DNA of 64,000 nucleotides from an uncultured Pelagibacteraceae bacterium (GCA_902597175.1 CACJWN010000001.1:86440-150439), one strand, 5' to 3'; counted from the first letter of the stretch, positions 25,279 to 34,808 are shown. Numbers and translations are program-made. Notes: generated from the sequence alone by a model not told the origin.

Positions 25279-26117
25279 TTATTGATGGGAAAAAAGAAGC
25301 AGAGATTATTAGAAATGAAATTAAAAAAGAAATTTCAGATTTGAAGAAAATGAATGGCAAAACACCCACTTTGACAGTTATTCTAATCGGAGATTTTGCA
25401 CCAAGTTTAATCTATGTAAAGAACAAAGAAAAAAGCGCTAAAGAGGTCGGTATCAAATCTGAAATTATAAAATATCCAAAAAATGTGAGCGAAAAGGATA
25501 TTTTAGAAAAAATTAAAGAGCTAAATAAAAACGATGAAATTTCTGGTATTTTAGTTCAGCTCCCTTTGCCTAGCCAAATCAGTAAAAAGAAAATTATTAA
25601 TGCAATACATCCATCTAAAGATGTTGATGGCTTTAACCCATTAAATGTTGGTAATCTTTCATCAGGTTATGAATCAATTGTTCCCTGTACACCTTTAGGA
25701 TGTCTTTATTTGATTAAAAAGATAGAACCAAATTTAGCAGGTAAACACGCTGTTATAATAGGAAGATCTAATTTAAACGGAAAACCAATGGCTCAATTAT
25801 TATTAAAAGAAAATTGCACAGTAACTATTGCTCATTCAAAAACTGATGATTTACAAAATGAGTGCCTTAAAGCAGATATTTTAGTAGCAGCTGCCGGAGT
25901 TCCAAATTTAATCAAAAAAAATTGGGTAAAAAAAAATACGATTGTTATAGATGTTGGAATTAATAAAGTAGGAGAAAAAATAGTAGGAGATGTTAACTTT
26001 GACGAATTAAAGAACAATGTTAAAGCAATAACTCCTGTTCCTGGAGGTGTAGGGCCAATGACAATTGCATGTTTGTTAAAGAATACTCTAACTTGTTTTA
26101 AAGCTCGCTTGACCTAG
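25275..26117 (+). CDS. folD: Methylenetetrahydrofolate dehydrogenase/methenyltetrahydrofolate cyclohydrolase
   Basis: 280 residues. The bifunctional enzyme interconverts 5,10-methylene- and 10-formyl-tetrahydrofolate. Motifs are the catalytic YVKNKEKSAKEVGI (about 45-58, with Tyr and Lys), GILVQLPLPSQI, DVDGFNPLNVG, the NADP-site GRSNLNGKPMAQLLL and the C-terminal TPVPGGVGPMTIACLL. Its 3' end overlaps the convergent psiE-like gene by 20 bases. Confidence 0.96.
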   Translation: MIIDGKKEAEIIRNEIKKEISDLKKMNGKTPTLTVILIGDFAPSLIYVKNKEKSAKEVGIKSEIIKYPKNVSEKDILEKIKELNKNDEISGILVQLPLPSQISKKKIINAIHPSKDVDGFNPLNVGNLSSGYESIVPCTPLGCLYLIKKIEPNLAGKHAVIIGRSNLNGKPMAQLLLKENCTVTIAHSKTDDLQNECLKADILVAAAGVPNLIKKNWVKKNTIVIDVGINKVGEKIVGDVNFDELKNNVKAITPVPGGVGPMTIACLLKNTLTCFKARLT

Positions 26118-26484
26118 ACTTTTCAATTTTTAAGTACCTGCTATTTCTAAATCTTATAATAACTGTAGCAATCGCAACTATTAAAATAGCTAAAGAAATA
26201 TAAATTAAGTTTGCAGGGTCACTCTCTTTATCTTGTAATATTATGAACCGAGCCAGCGCTGTAATAGCTATGATTAAAGGATATGTTATTCTTACGGATT
26301 GAGTTTCCCAATATGATCTCACTAAACCAATTACTTCGATATAAATGAACATTAAAAGTAAATCAGCTAATGTAATGTCTTTGTTTTCGTACATTTCTTT
26401 CATTTCTAAAAAGAAAGCAATAATAGTTGATACAAGAACAACTATAACCGCAACTAACTGAATATTTCGAATCGAACTGTTCAT
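26098..26484 (-). CDS. PsiE-like phosphate-starvation-inducible membrane protein
   Basis: 128 residues with four membrane helices (about 8-26, 39-58, 65-85, 92-112). The central segment with IYIEVIGLVRSYW matches the PsiE family, which is induced by phosphate starvation in Escherichia coli and has no known activity. The final 20 bases are shared with folD on the other strand. It is followed on the same strand by argG upstream across a 22-base gap. Confidence 0.72.
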   Translation of the reverse strand: MNSSIRNIQLVAVIVVLVSTIIAFFLEMKEMYENKDITLADLLLMFIYIEVIGLVRSYWETQSVRITYPLIIAITALARFIILQDKESDPANLIYISLAILIVAIATVIIRFRNSRYLKIEKSRSSEL

Positions 26485-26506
26485 TTGATATTAATCTACC
26501 AAAAAT

Positions 26507-27691
26507 TTAGGCTTTATTTAACTGTTTAGAGTGAAATTTTATGAAATTTTCAACTTTTCTTTTATTAAATGTTTTATTTTCCTCAAAAGAAACTTTTTTC
26601 ATTGAATAAGCTTTATTTTTTGTCCTTCTTGATAAAATAGTTACGTTACCTTTGAATAAGCTTAAAACAATATCACCAGATACTTTGTCTCTTTTTTTAT
26701 CAATTAGTTTTTGTAATTTTAATCTTTTTTTTGAAAACCAGTAACCGTTATATACCAGCTCAGCATACTCTGGCATTATTCTCTCTTTTTTATGAGTAGT
26801 TTCTTTATCTAGAGTTACAGACTCGATAGCTCTATGTGCAGTATACAACAAAGTTCCACCTGGAGTTTCATAAACACCTCTAGATTTGATTCCAATAAAT
26901 CTATTTTCAACTAAATCAACTCTTCCAATTCCATTTTTCCCAGCCAGAATATTCAATTTACTCAAAAGCTTTTCAGGACTTAATTTTTTTCCATTTACTG
27001 CAATAGGGTCACTGTTTTTAAAAGTAATTTTTACTTTTGTAGGTCTGTTAGGAGCTTTTTGAGGTGAAACTGTTCTTTGATAAATAAATTCAGGAGCTGA
27101 GTTTTTTGGGTCTTCTAAAACTTTACCCTCCGTTGAGGTATGAAAAATATTATCATCCACAGAAAAAGGTGGAGCACCTTTTTTATCTTTAGGAATTGGT
27201 ATATTGTTTTTTTTTGCGTATCTAATTAAATCTGCTCTTGATTGTAATTTCCACTCTCTCCACGGTGCTATTATTTTAACCTTATTCTTACCAAAATATG
27301 CATATCCAAGTTCAAATCTCACTTGATCGTTGCCTTTTCCAGTCGCGCCATGTGAAACTGCAAAAGCCTTAAATTTTTTTGCAATTTCAACTTGTCTTTT
27401 TGCAATCAATGGCCTGGCAATAGATGTACCTAACAAATATACTCCTTCATAAACTGCATGCGCCCTTATCATGGGGAAAACATAATCTTTAACAAATATA
27501 TTTTTAAGATTTTCTATAATTATCTTTTTAACACCTAGTCTTTTAGCATTTCTAACAATCTTTTTTTTATCTAAAACTTGTCCAATATCAGAGGTGTAAG
27601 CTATTATCTCAGCATTATAATTTTCTTGTAACCATCTTAAAATTATAGATGTATCTAAACCGCCTGAGTAGGCTAAAACAATTTTTTTCAT
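26507..27691 (-). CDS. argG: Argininosuccinate synthase
   Basis: 394 residues. It joins citrulline and aspartate with ATP in arginine synthesis. The N-terminal PP-loop AYSGGLDTSIIL (about 7-18), YTSDIGQ, SHGATGKGNDQVRFE (about 115-129), and the citrulline-site segments RFIGIKSRGVYETPGG are present. The stop of the upstream IalB-like gene is adjacent (one base), so these two are probably co-transcribed. Confidence 0.96.
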   Translation of the reverse strand: MKKIVLAYSGGLDTSIILRWLQENYNAEIIAYTSDIGQVLDKKKIVRNAKRLGVKKIIIENLKNIFVKDYVFPMIRAHAVYEGVYLLGTSIARPLIAKRQVEIAKKFKAFAVSHGATGKGNDQVRFELGYAYFGKNKVKIIAPWREWKLQSRADLIRYAKKNNIPIPKDKKGAPPFSVDDNIFHTSTEGKVLEDPKNSAPEFIYQRTVSPQKAPNRPTKVKITFKNSDPIAVNGKKLSPEKLLSKLNILAGKNGIGRVDLVENRFIGIKSRGVYETPGGTLLYTAHRAIESVTLDKETTHKKERIMPEYAELVYNGYWFSKKRLKLQKLIDKKRDKVSGDIVLSLFKGNVTILSRRTKNKAYSMKKVSFEENKTFNKRKVENFIKFHSKQLNKA

Positions 27692-28192
27692 TTAACTGCA
27701 AGTCTTTTTTGCTGTGTTGTATGCTTTTGTGAAACCCATCATTGAATAATGATCTGTAGTTTCAGCTCCTTCTGTAGTTCTTGCTTTGACAATTATATCT
27801 GTTGCTTTTTTCATAAGTTGAATAAATTTTTTTTCTTCTTGATCGTCTAATAACCAAGCAAATTCTTTTTGAGAAAAAAATGAGTATCTTCTCTTCCCAG
27901 AGCTTGCAGTTACGCTAGATGTTTTGTAATCATGACCACTTGTCAAACTTACTTCATCTTTGATTTCTTCTGATGGCCTAAATGTTACAAATAGTTTAGA
28001 TTTATCTCTTTTTACTGCTGCAGGTGCTCTTTTTGTAGGAACAGTTTGAGCAAAACAAATTTTTCCTTTATCAGTCTCTGCTACAAAACTTTCCCAGTTT
28101 TTATATTTTCCAGTTGATCTAGGTGCAACGGCAAGAGCATTAGAAGAAAAAATAACTAAAATTAGTAATATAAAAATTTTTTTTAATAACAT
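27692..28192 (-). CDS. Secreted IalB-like protein
   Basis: 166 residues with a clear Sec signal peptide (KKIFILLILVIFSSNALA, cleavage near residue 22). The mature part has the invasion-associated-locus-B pattern: KYKNWESFVAETDKGKICFAQTVP, a VTFRPS strand, the FAWLLDD segment and the C-terminal TTDHYSMMGFTKAYN with a final Cys pairing with the first. IalB-family proteins are common in free-living alphaproteobacteria, so virulence is not implied. Function unknown. Confidence 0.7.
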   Translation of the reverse strand: MLLKKIFILLILVIFSSNALAVAPRSTGKYKNWESFVAETDKGKICFAQTVPTKRAPAAVKRDKSKLFVTFRPSEEIKDEVSLTSGHDYKTSSVTASSGKRRYSFFSQKEFAWLLDDQEEKKFIQLMKKATDIIVKARTTEGAETTDHYSMMGFTKAYNTAKKTCS

Positions 28193-28235
28193 AATTTATT
28201 TTTATACTAAAAATTATCTATTTCAATGCTTTGAA

Positions 28236-29273
28236 TTAAGGAGATGGGTTTGGATTATTGTTGTGAATCACATTAATCTTTTCCATAATTTCATCAGACA
28301 GCTCAATATTAACACTATTTATATTTTCCTTTAATTGTTCCATAGTTGTTGCGCCTATTATATTACTAGTAACAAAAGGCCTAGAGTTAACGAATGCCTG
28401 AGCTAATTGTGCCATTGTCATATCGTATTCTTTAGCAAGTTTAAAGTACTCTTCATAAGCATGCATTGCTAAAGGATTAAGATGTCTTTCCCATCCTTTA
28501 AATAAAGCTTGTCTAGAATTTTTTGGCATATTACCGTTTCTATATTTTCCTGAGAGAGCTCCTGTGGCTAAAGGGTAATAAACTAGAAGACCACATTTTT
28601 CTCTTATTGATATTTCAGACATACCAATTTCATAAGTCCTGTTTACTAAATTATAAGGGTTTTGAACTGACATCATCCTAGGTAAATTTTTATTTTTTGA
28701 TAGTTCAATATATCTTGATAGTCCATATGGTGTTTCATTTGACATACCAATGTATCTAATTTTACCGCTTTTAATAAATTTTTCTAGAGCTTTGAGAATA
28801 CTTTCAAAACTATTCCAATCACCCTCTTCGCTGTCCAAAGTGAAATCTCTTTTACCAAAATAATTTGTAGACCTTTCTGGCCAATGTAACTGATACAAAT
28901 CAATATAATCTGTTTTAAGCCTTCTTAAACTCCCATCGATTGCTTCACCTATTGTTTTTTCATCAAAATTGTTTCCTCCACCTCTTATCCAGTTGCATCC
29001 CGGACCTGCTACTTTTGTAGCTAGAATTATTTTTTCTCTATTTTTTCTTTTTTCAAACCAATTTCCAATCATAGTTTCAGTTTTACCGTAAGACTCTGAA
29101 TTGGGTGGTACGGAATAAAGTTCTGCCGTGTCAAAAAAATTTATTCCACTCCCTATGGAATAATCCATTTGTTCAAACGCATCTTTTTCAGTGTTTTGTG
29201 TGCCCCATGTCATAGTCCCTAAACATATCAAACTTACGTCTAAGTCAGTGGTGCCCAGTTTTTTAAATTTCAT
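28236..29273 (-). CDS. Aldo/keto reductase (Tas-like)
   Basis: 345 residues, a TIM-barrel NADP(H) oxidoreductase. It has the N-terminal LGTTDLDVSLICLGTMTWG, the catalytic Asp-Tyr block NFFDTAELYSVPP (about 45-57), the Lys in ILATKVAGPG, and DYIDLYQLHWPER with the catalytic His, plus the C-terminal NIIGATTMEQLKENI NADP-binding segment. It is closest to the Tas branch, whose substrate is not established. It is divergent from the Bax-inhibitor gene across 80 bases. Confidence 0.87.
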   Translation of the reverse strand: MKFKKLGTTDLDVSLICLGTMTWGTQNTEKDAFEQMDYSIGSGINFFDTAELYSVPPNSESYGKTETMIGNWFEKRKNREKIILATKVAGPGCNWIRGGGNNFDEKTIGEAIDGSLRRLKTDYIDLYQLHWPERSTNYFGKRDFTLDSEEGDWNSFESILKALEKFIKSGKIRYIGMSNETPYGLSRYIELSKNKNLPRMMSVQNPYNLVNRTYEIGMSEISIREKCGLLVYYPLATGALSGKYRNGNMPKNSRQALFKGWERHLNPLAMHAYEEYFKLAKEYDMTMAQLAQAFVNSRPFVTSNIIGATTMEQLKENINSVNIELSDEIMEKINVIHNNNPNPSP

Positions 29274-29353
29274 AAAATTGCAACAATTATAATAGTTTTT
29301 TAGGTCAATTTTTGCCTATTGAAAAGTATTTAAAAAAACATATATATTAAGTT

Positions 29354-30106
29354 ATGGAAATCAATAAACAAAGATCAACAGTACGTTCATCAGCCTCTGA
29401 AGCAATTATAGATCAAGGATTAAGATCTTATATGCTTAAAGTTTATAATTACATGGCTTCTGGTGTGCTGTTAACAGGATTTGTTGCTTTATTCTTTTTT
29501 AAAATGGCAGTCGTCACTTCTACTGAAGGTCAAATATTAGGTCTTACTAATTTTGGTAATACAATTTATGCCTCGGGTTTAAAATGGGTAATAATGTTAG
29601 CTCCATTAGCAATTGTTTTTTATATGAGTTTTGGAATAGCAAAAATGTCTGCAGCTAAAGCACAAACTACTTTTTGGATTTTCGCAGCATTAATGGGAGC
29701 ATCACTATCATCAATATTTCTAATATATACTGGCGCTAGCATAACAAGAGTTTTCTTTATTACGGCTGGTACTTTTGGAGCTATGAGCATTTATGGCTAT
29801 ACAACTAAAAAAGATCTTACAAAACTTGGCTCTTTTTTAATGATGGGTCTATTCGGAATAATAATTGCATCATTAGTAAATATTTTTATGAAATCTTCAA
29901 TGATGTATTTTGTTATCTCAATTATTGGTGTCCTAGTGTTTGTCGGTTTAACAGCTTATGACACTCAAAAAATTAAAAATATGTATATGGTAAGTGATAG
30001 CGGCGAATTAATGGGCAAGAAAGCCGTCATGGGAGCTTTAACGCTTTACTTAGATTTCATAAACCTTTTCATAATGCTTCTAAGGCTTTTTGGCCAAAGA
30101 AGATAA
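29354..30106 (+). CDS. Bax inhibitor-1/YccA family membrane protein
   Basis: 250 residues with seven predicted helices from about residue 35. Family segments are the YNYMASGVLLTGFVALFF start, the central GASLSSIFLIYTGASITRVFF, AMSIYGYTTKKDLTKLGSFLMMGL and the C-terminal AYDTQKIKNMY and LYLDFINLFIMLLRLFG, with the paired Asp residues of the calcium-leak site. In bacteria these proteins interact with FtsH/Lon-type quality control or conduct Ca2+. It is convergent with the DUF2794 gene, with no spacer. Confidence 0.87.
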   Translation: MEINKQRSTVRSSASEAIIDQGLRSYMLKVYNYMASGVLLTGFVALFFFKMAVVTSTEGQILGLTNFGNTIYASGLKWVIMLAPLAIVFYMSFGIAKMSAAKAQTTFWIFAALMGASLSSIFLIYTGASITRVFFITAGTFGAMSIYGYTTKKDLTKLGSFLMMGLFGIIIASLVNIFMKSSMMYFVISIIGVLVFVGLTAYDTQKIKNMYMVSDSGELMGKKAVMGALTLYLDFINLFIMLLRLFGQRR

Positions 30107-30451
30107 TCACTTAATTATCTTAAGTTTATTCCAACTTGTCTTGCTAATTAAATTATCCAAATTTTCGGATTTTCGCAAAATATTTCCATTTCTATCTTTT
30201 ATAAAAAATTTTTCGTTAAAATATTTAGGTTTAAAATTTTTCGTAATCCTCAAAACTGGTTTTTCAGACGCTCTTTGATAAACATCGAATGAAACTTCTT
30301 TAGATCCGGAAGAAAAGGAATAGTCTTTCCAAGATCCATTTGAAACCATTTTCGCATAAAGATTTAAGATACATTTAAGTTCTCCTTTGATAAAAAATTC
30401 TTCACTATATTTTTTTACGTCGTTATTTATAACTAATTGAATACGTTTCAT
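30107..30451 (-). CDS. DUF2794 family protein
   Basis: 114 residues. The LKCILNLYAKMVSNGSWKDYSF segment and the following FDVYQRASEKPVLRITK match DUF2794, a small family confined to alphaproteobacteria with unknown function. Its start overlaps the yciB stop by 4 bases, an arrangement that suggests a link with the septation protein. Confidence 0.75.
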   Translation of the reverse strand: MKRIQLVINNDVKKYSEEFFIKGELKCILNLYAKMVSNGSWKDYSFSSGSKEVSFDVYQRASEKPVLRITKNFKPKYFNEKFFIKDRNGNILRKSENLDNLISKTSWNKLKIIK

Positions 30452-31050
30452 ATCTTATATCTTCTAATTAGCGGTAATTGAAAAACTGTAAATATAAATG
30501 TAATTGGTAAAATTCCCCAAACTTTAAAGTTTACCCAAGTAGTTTCAGGTTGGGTTCTCCATACAATCTCATTAATAAATGCTAAAAAAATAAAAAAATA
30601 AGCCCATCTGAAATTTAATTTATCCCAGCCAATTTCATTCAATTGAAAGGCAGTTTGTAAGAAAAATTTTAGGAAATTTTTGTTGAAAAAAACTTTACTG
30701 ACTATCAAGGTTCCTGCAAAAATTACATTTACAATTGTAGGCTTCATATAAATGAATACTGGATTATTAAAATATAAAGTAAGACCCCCAAAAAGGGTTA
30801 TAACAATACCACCAATCAACGGCACATACGGGATTTGTTTTTCTACAAAGTAAATCACCGCTACAGCTAATACTGTTGCGATTATAAGTGGAGGGATGGC
30901 AGTAGTAAGATTATTCCCACTTTTGTAATAAATTGTAAAAAATATTAATAATGGACCAAAGTCACAGATAAATTTTAAGAATGACTTATTCACAATATAA
31001 GAGACTAACACATTATAAATTTTAAACAAATTAGATATTGATTTTAACAA
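30448..31050 (-). CDS. Inner-membrane-spanning protein YciB (IspZ)
   Basis: 200 residues with five to six helices. Signature parts are KFICDFGPLLIFFTIYY, the IPYVPLIGGIVITLFGGLTLYFNNPVFIYMKPTI region (read as separate helices) and WAYFFIFLAFINEIVWR. YciB is needed for normal septation and envelope homeostasis in enterics and Shigella. It is coupled to DUF2794 downstream and divergent from hspQ, 21 bases away. Confidence 0.87.
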   Translation of the reverse strand: MLKSISNLFKIYNVLVSYIVNKSFLKFICDFGPLLIFFTIYYKSGNNLTTAIPPLIIATVLAVAVIYFVEKQIPYVPLIGGIVITLFGGLTLYFNNPVFIYMKPTIVNVIFAGTLIVSKVFFNKNFLKFFLQTAFQLNEIGWDKLNFRWAYFFIFLAFINEIVWRTQPETTWVNFKVWGILPITFIFTVFQLPLIRRYKI

Positions 31051-31071
31051 AAAAATTACTAACTATGAGGT

Positions 31072-31395
31072 ATGACAATAAGTAACAATGCAAAATTTTC
31101 TATCGGAGAAATAGTCAAACATCGTCATTTTGATTTTAGAGGAGTAATTTACGATGTGGATTTTGAATTTAATAATTCTGAAGAATGGTATCAATCAATT
31201 CCTAAAGAAGTTCGCCCAAGAAAAGATCAGCCATTTTATCATTTATTAGCTGAGAGTAATGACGTTACTTACGAAGCTTATGTTTCAGAGCAGAATTTAT
31301 TAATTGATAATTCAAAAGAGCCTGTGAAGCATCCGCTTATAGAGGAAATTTTTTCGGGCAAAAAAGGCTCAAGTTACTTTAAAATATCTAATTAA
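31072..31395 (+). CDS. hspQ: Heat-shock/hemimethylated-DNA-binding protein HspQ (YccV-like)
   Basis: 107 residues. The domain pattern is clear: FSIGEIVKHRHFDFRGVIYDVD, a WYQSIPKEVRPRKDQPFYHLLAE block and YVSEQNLL. In Escherichia coli HspQ is a specificity factor for Lon and binds hemimethylated DNA; which role holds here is not known. It is separated from ccmC by 174 bases containing an inverted repeat. Confidence 0.85.
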   Translation: MTISNNAKFSIGEIVKHRHFDFRGVIYDVDFEFNNSEEWYQSIPKEVRPRKDQPFYHLLAESNDVTYEAYVSEQNLLIDNSKEPVKHPLIEEIFSGKKGSSYFKISN

Positions 31396-31470
31396 TAATT
31401 ACCCGCCTTAAATAAAACAACATTTACTCAAATCTGGAACACAGAGATTATATATTTTTTTCAAGTTTTA

Positions 31471-31522
31471 GCTCAATTGAGAATAAACTTCTTATATTAC
31501 TCCCTCCAATTCTCAATTGGGC
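31471..31522 (+). repeat. Long-armed inverted repeat upstream of ccmC
   Basis: The arms GCTCAATTGAGAAT (31471-31484) and ATTCTCAATTGGGC (31509-31522) pair over 14 positions with one G-U, enclosing a 24-base loop. It is followed by TATAAT (31524-31529). It has no T-run, so it is not a Rho-independent terminator. It could be an RNA leader hairpin for the ccm operon or an operator pair. The rest of the 31396-31569 gap shows no ORF. Confidence 0.5.
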
Positions 31523-31569
31523 CTATAATAGACCTTCACAAAAAAAAATTATTATAGTAGTTAAGGGAA

Positions 31570-32277
31570 ATGTTTAATTTTTTTCATAATAGCAATATCT
31601 TTATTTGGATAGAAAAATTAATAAATTTTATAAATTCTATCTTCTTTGTTTTGCTTTTGGTTGCCCTTTCATTTGCTTTAATTTTTTCTCCTCCAGATTA
31701 TTTACAAGGAGAAAGTGTAAGAATAATGTATGTGCATGTTCCTGCTGCCTGGATAGGTCTGGCTTCTTTTACGGCCATTGCTTTTCTATCGATAATAAAT
31801 TTTATTTTCAAAATTAAAAATTTAACATTAATAGCAAAAAGTATAGCTCCGATAGGACTATTGTTCACTTGTATTGCGATTGTCACAGGATCTATTTGGG
31901 GTCAACCTACATGGGGAACTTTCTGGGCTTGGGATGCAAGGATAACCTCAATGGTTATTCTAGCTATTTTCTATTTACTTTTTATTTTTACACATAAATA
32001 TTTGTCGGAAGAAAGCAAAGCTAATAATGTTTCAAGTTTAATAGCCATTGTAGGCTTGATTAATATACCAATAGTCAAATACTCGGTAGAATGGTGGGCA
32101 ACTCTTCACCAACCAGCTAGTATTAAAATTAGCGGAACAAGTTCAATACACTCATCAATGTTAATGCCTCTATTACTAATGTTTTTTGTATTCATTTTGT
32201 ACTGTGCGTTAATTTTTCTAATGAAATATAAGACAGAAATCATTAGAATTAAGAAAAAAAATTTAAAAAGAATATGA
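31570..32277 (+). CDS. ccmC: Haem exporter/holding protein CcmC
   Basis: 235 residues with six helices. The WWD-type haem-handling domain is visible as WGQPTWGTFWAWDARITSMVILAIFYLLF near 115-143, flanked by the conserved His residues in MYVHVPAAWIGLASF and WATLHQPAS. CcmC passes haem to CcmE in System I cytochrome c maturation. It starts the ccm cluster; ccmA and ccmB are not in this window. The stop overlaps the ccmD start. Confidence 0.93.
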   Translation: MFNFFHNSNIFIWIEKLINFINSIFFVLLLVALSFALIFSPPDYLQGESVRIMYVHVPAAWIGLASFTAIAFLSIINFIFKIKNLTLIAKSIAPIGLLFTCIAIVTGSIWGQPTWGTFWAWDARITSMVILAIFYLLFIFTHKYLSEESKANNVSSLIAIVGLINIPIVKYSVEWWATLHQPASIKISGTSSIHSSMLMPLLLMFFVFILYCALIFLMKYKTEIIRIKKKNLKRI

Positions 32278-32507
32278 TAAATAATTTAATATTAATGGAC
32301 GGTTACGGGATTTTCGTGTGGTCGTCATTTGTAATTACTTTCTCAGTTTGTGGAATTTTTTACTACAAAACTCGCAAAACTTTGAAAAAGTATGAAAAAG
32401 AATTTGCAAAAGAGATTGAAAATTTATCTGCTGAGCAAAAAAAAATTGTTTTAGAAAATTCTAAAATTGCTTCAAAAATTTTATCAGCTTATAACAAAAC
32501 GATCTAA
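32274..32507 (+). CDS. ccmD: CcmD-like small membrane protein
   Basis: 77 residues, with the typical CcmD start MDGYGIFVWSSFVITFSVCG leading into one membrane helix and a charged tail. CcmD releases holo-CcmE from the CcmABC complex. The tail beyond residue 40 is longer than in many CcmD proteins. Position between ccmC and ccmE supports the assignment. Confidence 0.82.
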   Translation: MINNLILMDGYGIFVWSSFVITFSVCGIFYYKTRKTLKKYEKEFAKEIENLSAEQKKIVLENSKIASKILSAYNKTI

Positions 32508-32515
32508 AGCATTTA

Positions 32516-32944
32516 ATGCTTCCAAAAAAAGTAAAAAAAAGAGCCTCTCTTTTAGCCATTTTTCTTTTAGCTTCTATTCTAGGTGTTTTTCTAATTTTAA
32601 ATACCCTGAATAAAAATATTTTATATTTTAATTCACCTACAGATATCAAAATAAGTCAGGACTTAAATTATAATAAAAAGATTAGAATAGGGGGCATGGT
32701 AAAAAAAAATACTTTAGAAATTAGCAATCAAGAAATAAAGTTTATTATTACAGATTTCAAAAATGAGATTAGTGTAAGCTTTAGAGGAACAATCCCAAAT
32801 TTATTTGCCGAGGGCAAAGGAGTGGTGGCGGAGGGGATGTTGAAAGATAAAAGATTTTTTGAAGCTGATAGAATTTTAGCTAAACATGATGAAAATTATA
32901 TGCCTCCAGAATTAAAGAATATTTTAAGTGACAATGCTAAGTAA
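32516..32944 (+). CDS. ccmE: Haem chaperone CcmE
   Basis: 142 residues. One N-terminal membrane anchor (about 13-33), then a periplasmic OB-fold with RIGGMVKKNTLEI, VSFRGTIPNLFAEGKGVVAEGML and the haem-binding HDENYMPPEL with His124 (covalent haem) and the following Tyr. The stop overlaps the ccmF start. It accepts haem from CcmC and gives it to CcmF. Confidence 0.94.
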   Translation: MLPKKVKKRASLLAIFLLASILGVFLILNTLNKNILYFNSPTDIKISQDLNYNKKIRIGGMVKKNTLEISNQEIKFIITDFKNEISVSFRGTIPNLFAEGKGVVAEGMLKDKRFFEADRILAKHDENYMPPELKNILSDNAK

Positions 32945-34808
32945 TACTGGGAACTTTTTACTATCTCTTAATGTCCTACTAAGTACTCTAATTATTTATT
33001 ACTCTTATAATGATCTTAAAACGGCAGAGAATTTAATTTCTAAAAAAGTATTTAAAATTAGTATACTGCAAAGTACGTCAATTTTAATATGCTTCTTTAC
33101 TCTTGTGTCTGCTTTTTTGGTTTCTGATTTTTCATTGATCACCGTTTACCAAAATTCTCACACACTTAAGCCAATTTTTTATAAAATATCGGGAACCTGG
33201 GGAAATCATGAAGGAAGTTTGTTGTTATGGGTAATAATTTTAACATTATTCTCTTTTTTATTTTTAATTTATAATAAGAAACACCCAAAAAATTATAGAC
33301 TTTATACTTTAATAATACAAAATTTTCTCATCTTAGGTTTTTTATTTTTTATATTATTTAATTCAAATCCATTTAGTTTTGTTAGCCCTCCACCAAATGA
33401 AGGGTTAGGATTAAATCCAATTTTACAGGATCCCGCTTTAGCGATACACCCGCCTTTACTTTATGTGGGCTTTGTAGGATCTTCAATTTATTTTTCAGCA
33501 GCCATAGCATCGATGATTACAAATTACTCTGATAAATCATTTGCAAGCTCTATTAAGAGCTGGGTTTTAATATCTTGGTCCTTTCAAACTCTTGGAATTT
33601 TAGTTGGGTCTATTTGGGCTTATTATGAATTAGGCTGGGGTGGTTTCTGGTTTTGGGATCCAGTAGAAAACGCTTCGCTCTTACCATGGTTTGCAATGAC
33701 AGCTCTTTTACATTCTTTATTAGTTTTAGAGAGAAGAAATGTATTATATTTTTGGTCTATAATTCTTTGTTTACTAACTTTTGTTTTAAGTGTTACGGGG
33801 ACCTTTTTAGTAAGATCTGGAATACTTAATTCAGTTCATACTTTTGCTAATGATCCAACAAGAGGTATTTATATCTTAGTATTTTTAAGCTTAATGATTC
33901 TAGCATCTGTTTACATTTTATTTTCAAAATATAAACCAGCAAGCACTGAAATAAATTCAAATAGTAAAGAAACTTTTGTTTTAGTAAATAATTGGTTTAT
34001 GATGTTTTATCTTATTACAGTATTACTTGGTACCTTGTACCCAATATTTACAGATGCAATTTCAAATAATAAAATTTCAGTTGGTCCTCCTTTTTACAAT
34101 TCAGTAATTATACCAGTTGTTGTCATATTTTTATTTTTTATGGCGATAGGACCTAATGCGAAATGGGTAAAAAATAAATTTATTGATCTAAAAATTTATT
34201 CATTGATAATATTAGCTGCAGTATTGCTTAATTTTATTATTTTTTTCTTTCTCAAAAGCTATAGTATTTTATCTAATTTAATAGTTATCTCTTCATTATT
34301 TTTGATTTTATCATCTATTTTAGATCTTCTTAAAAAAGAAAGTTTTAATTTTCCAAGAGTGATATCGCATTTATCTTTTGGATTTCTTATCCTATTTATC
34401 GGGTTAAATCACAATTTCTCGATTGAAAAAGATTTTAATTTAAAAATAGGAGAAACCAAAAAAATTGATAATTTTAAATTTCATCTTAAAGATTTAAAGT
34501 TAGTTCAAGATACAAACTTTAAAGCTGTAATTGGCCAACTAAAAGTCAACGATTTGTTAACAAAAGAAGAGAGGGTTTTAAAACCTGAAATAAGAATTTA
34601 TGATAATCCTCGAACTTTAACCTACGAAGCTTCAATTCAAACAAATTTTTTAAGAGATTATTACTTAACCATGAGTAATATTGATAGGTCTGACTATTAC
34701 AATATTAAATTTCAAAAAAAACCACTTATGATTTGGATTTGGATATCAGTCGCTATGCTTTCTTTAGGAGGTTTTCTAAGTTTACTAAGACATGCAAAAT
34801 ATAATTAA
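32934..34808 (+). CDS. ccmF: Cytochrome c haem lyase subunit CcmF
   Basis: About 624 residues with some 13 helices. The WWD domain GWGGFWFWDPVENASLLPWF near 235-254 and the flanking conserved histidines (NHEGSLLLW, PPLLYVGFVG) identify it. With CcmH it attaches haem to apocytochrome. I use the ATG at 32934, inside the ccmE 3' end (the GTG two codons upstream at 32928 is possible). It overlaps ccmG by 17 bases. Confidence 0.94.
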   Translation: MLSNTGNFLLSLNVLLSTLIIYYSYNDLKTAENLISKKVFKISILQSTSILICFFTLVSAFLVSDFSLITVYQNSHTLKPIFYKISGTWGNHEGSLLLWVIILTLFSFLFLIYNKKHPKNYRLYTLIIQNFLILGFLFFILFNSNPFSFVSPPPNEGLGLNPILQDPALAIHPPLLYVGFVGSSIYFSAAIASMITNYSDKSFASSIKSWVLISWSFQTLGILVGSIWAYYELGWGGFWFWDPVENASLLPWFAMTALLHSLLVLERRNVLYFWSIILCLLTFVLSVTGTFLVRSGILNSVHTFANDPTRGIYILVFLSLMILASVYILFSKYKPASTEINSNSKETFVLVNNWFMMFYLITVLLGTLYPIFTDAISNNKISVGPPFYNSVIIPVVVIFLFFMAIGPNAKWVKNKFIDLKIYSLIILAAVLLNFIIFFFLKSYSILSNLIVISSLFLILSSILDLLKKESFNFPRVISHLSFGFLILFIGLNHNFSIEKDFNLKIGETKKIDNFKFHLKDLKLVQDTNFKAVIGQLKVNDLLTKEERVLKPEIRIYDNPRTLTYEASIQTNFLRDYYLTMSNIDRSDYYNIKFQKKPLMIWIWISVAMLSLGGFLSLLRHAKYN

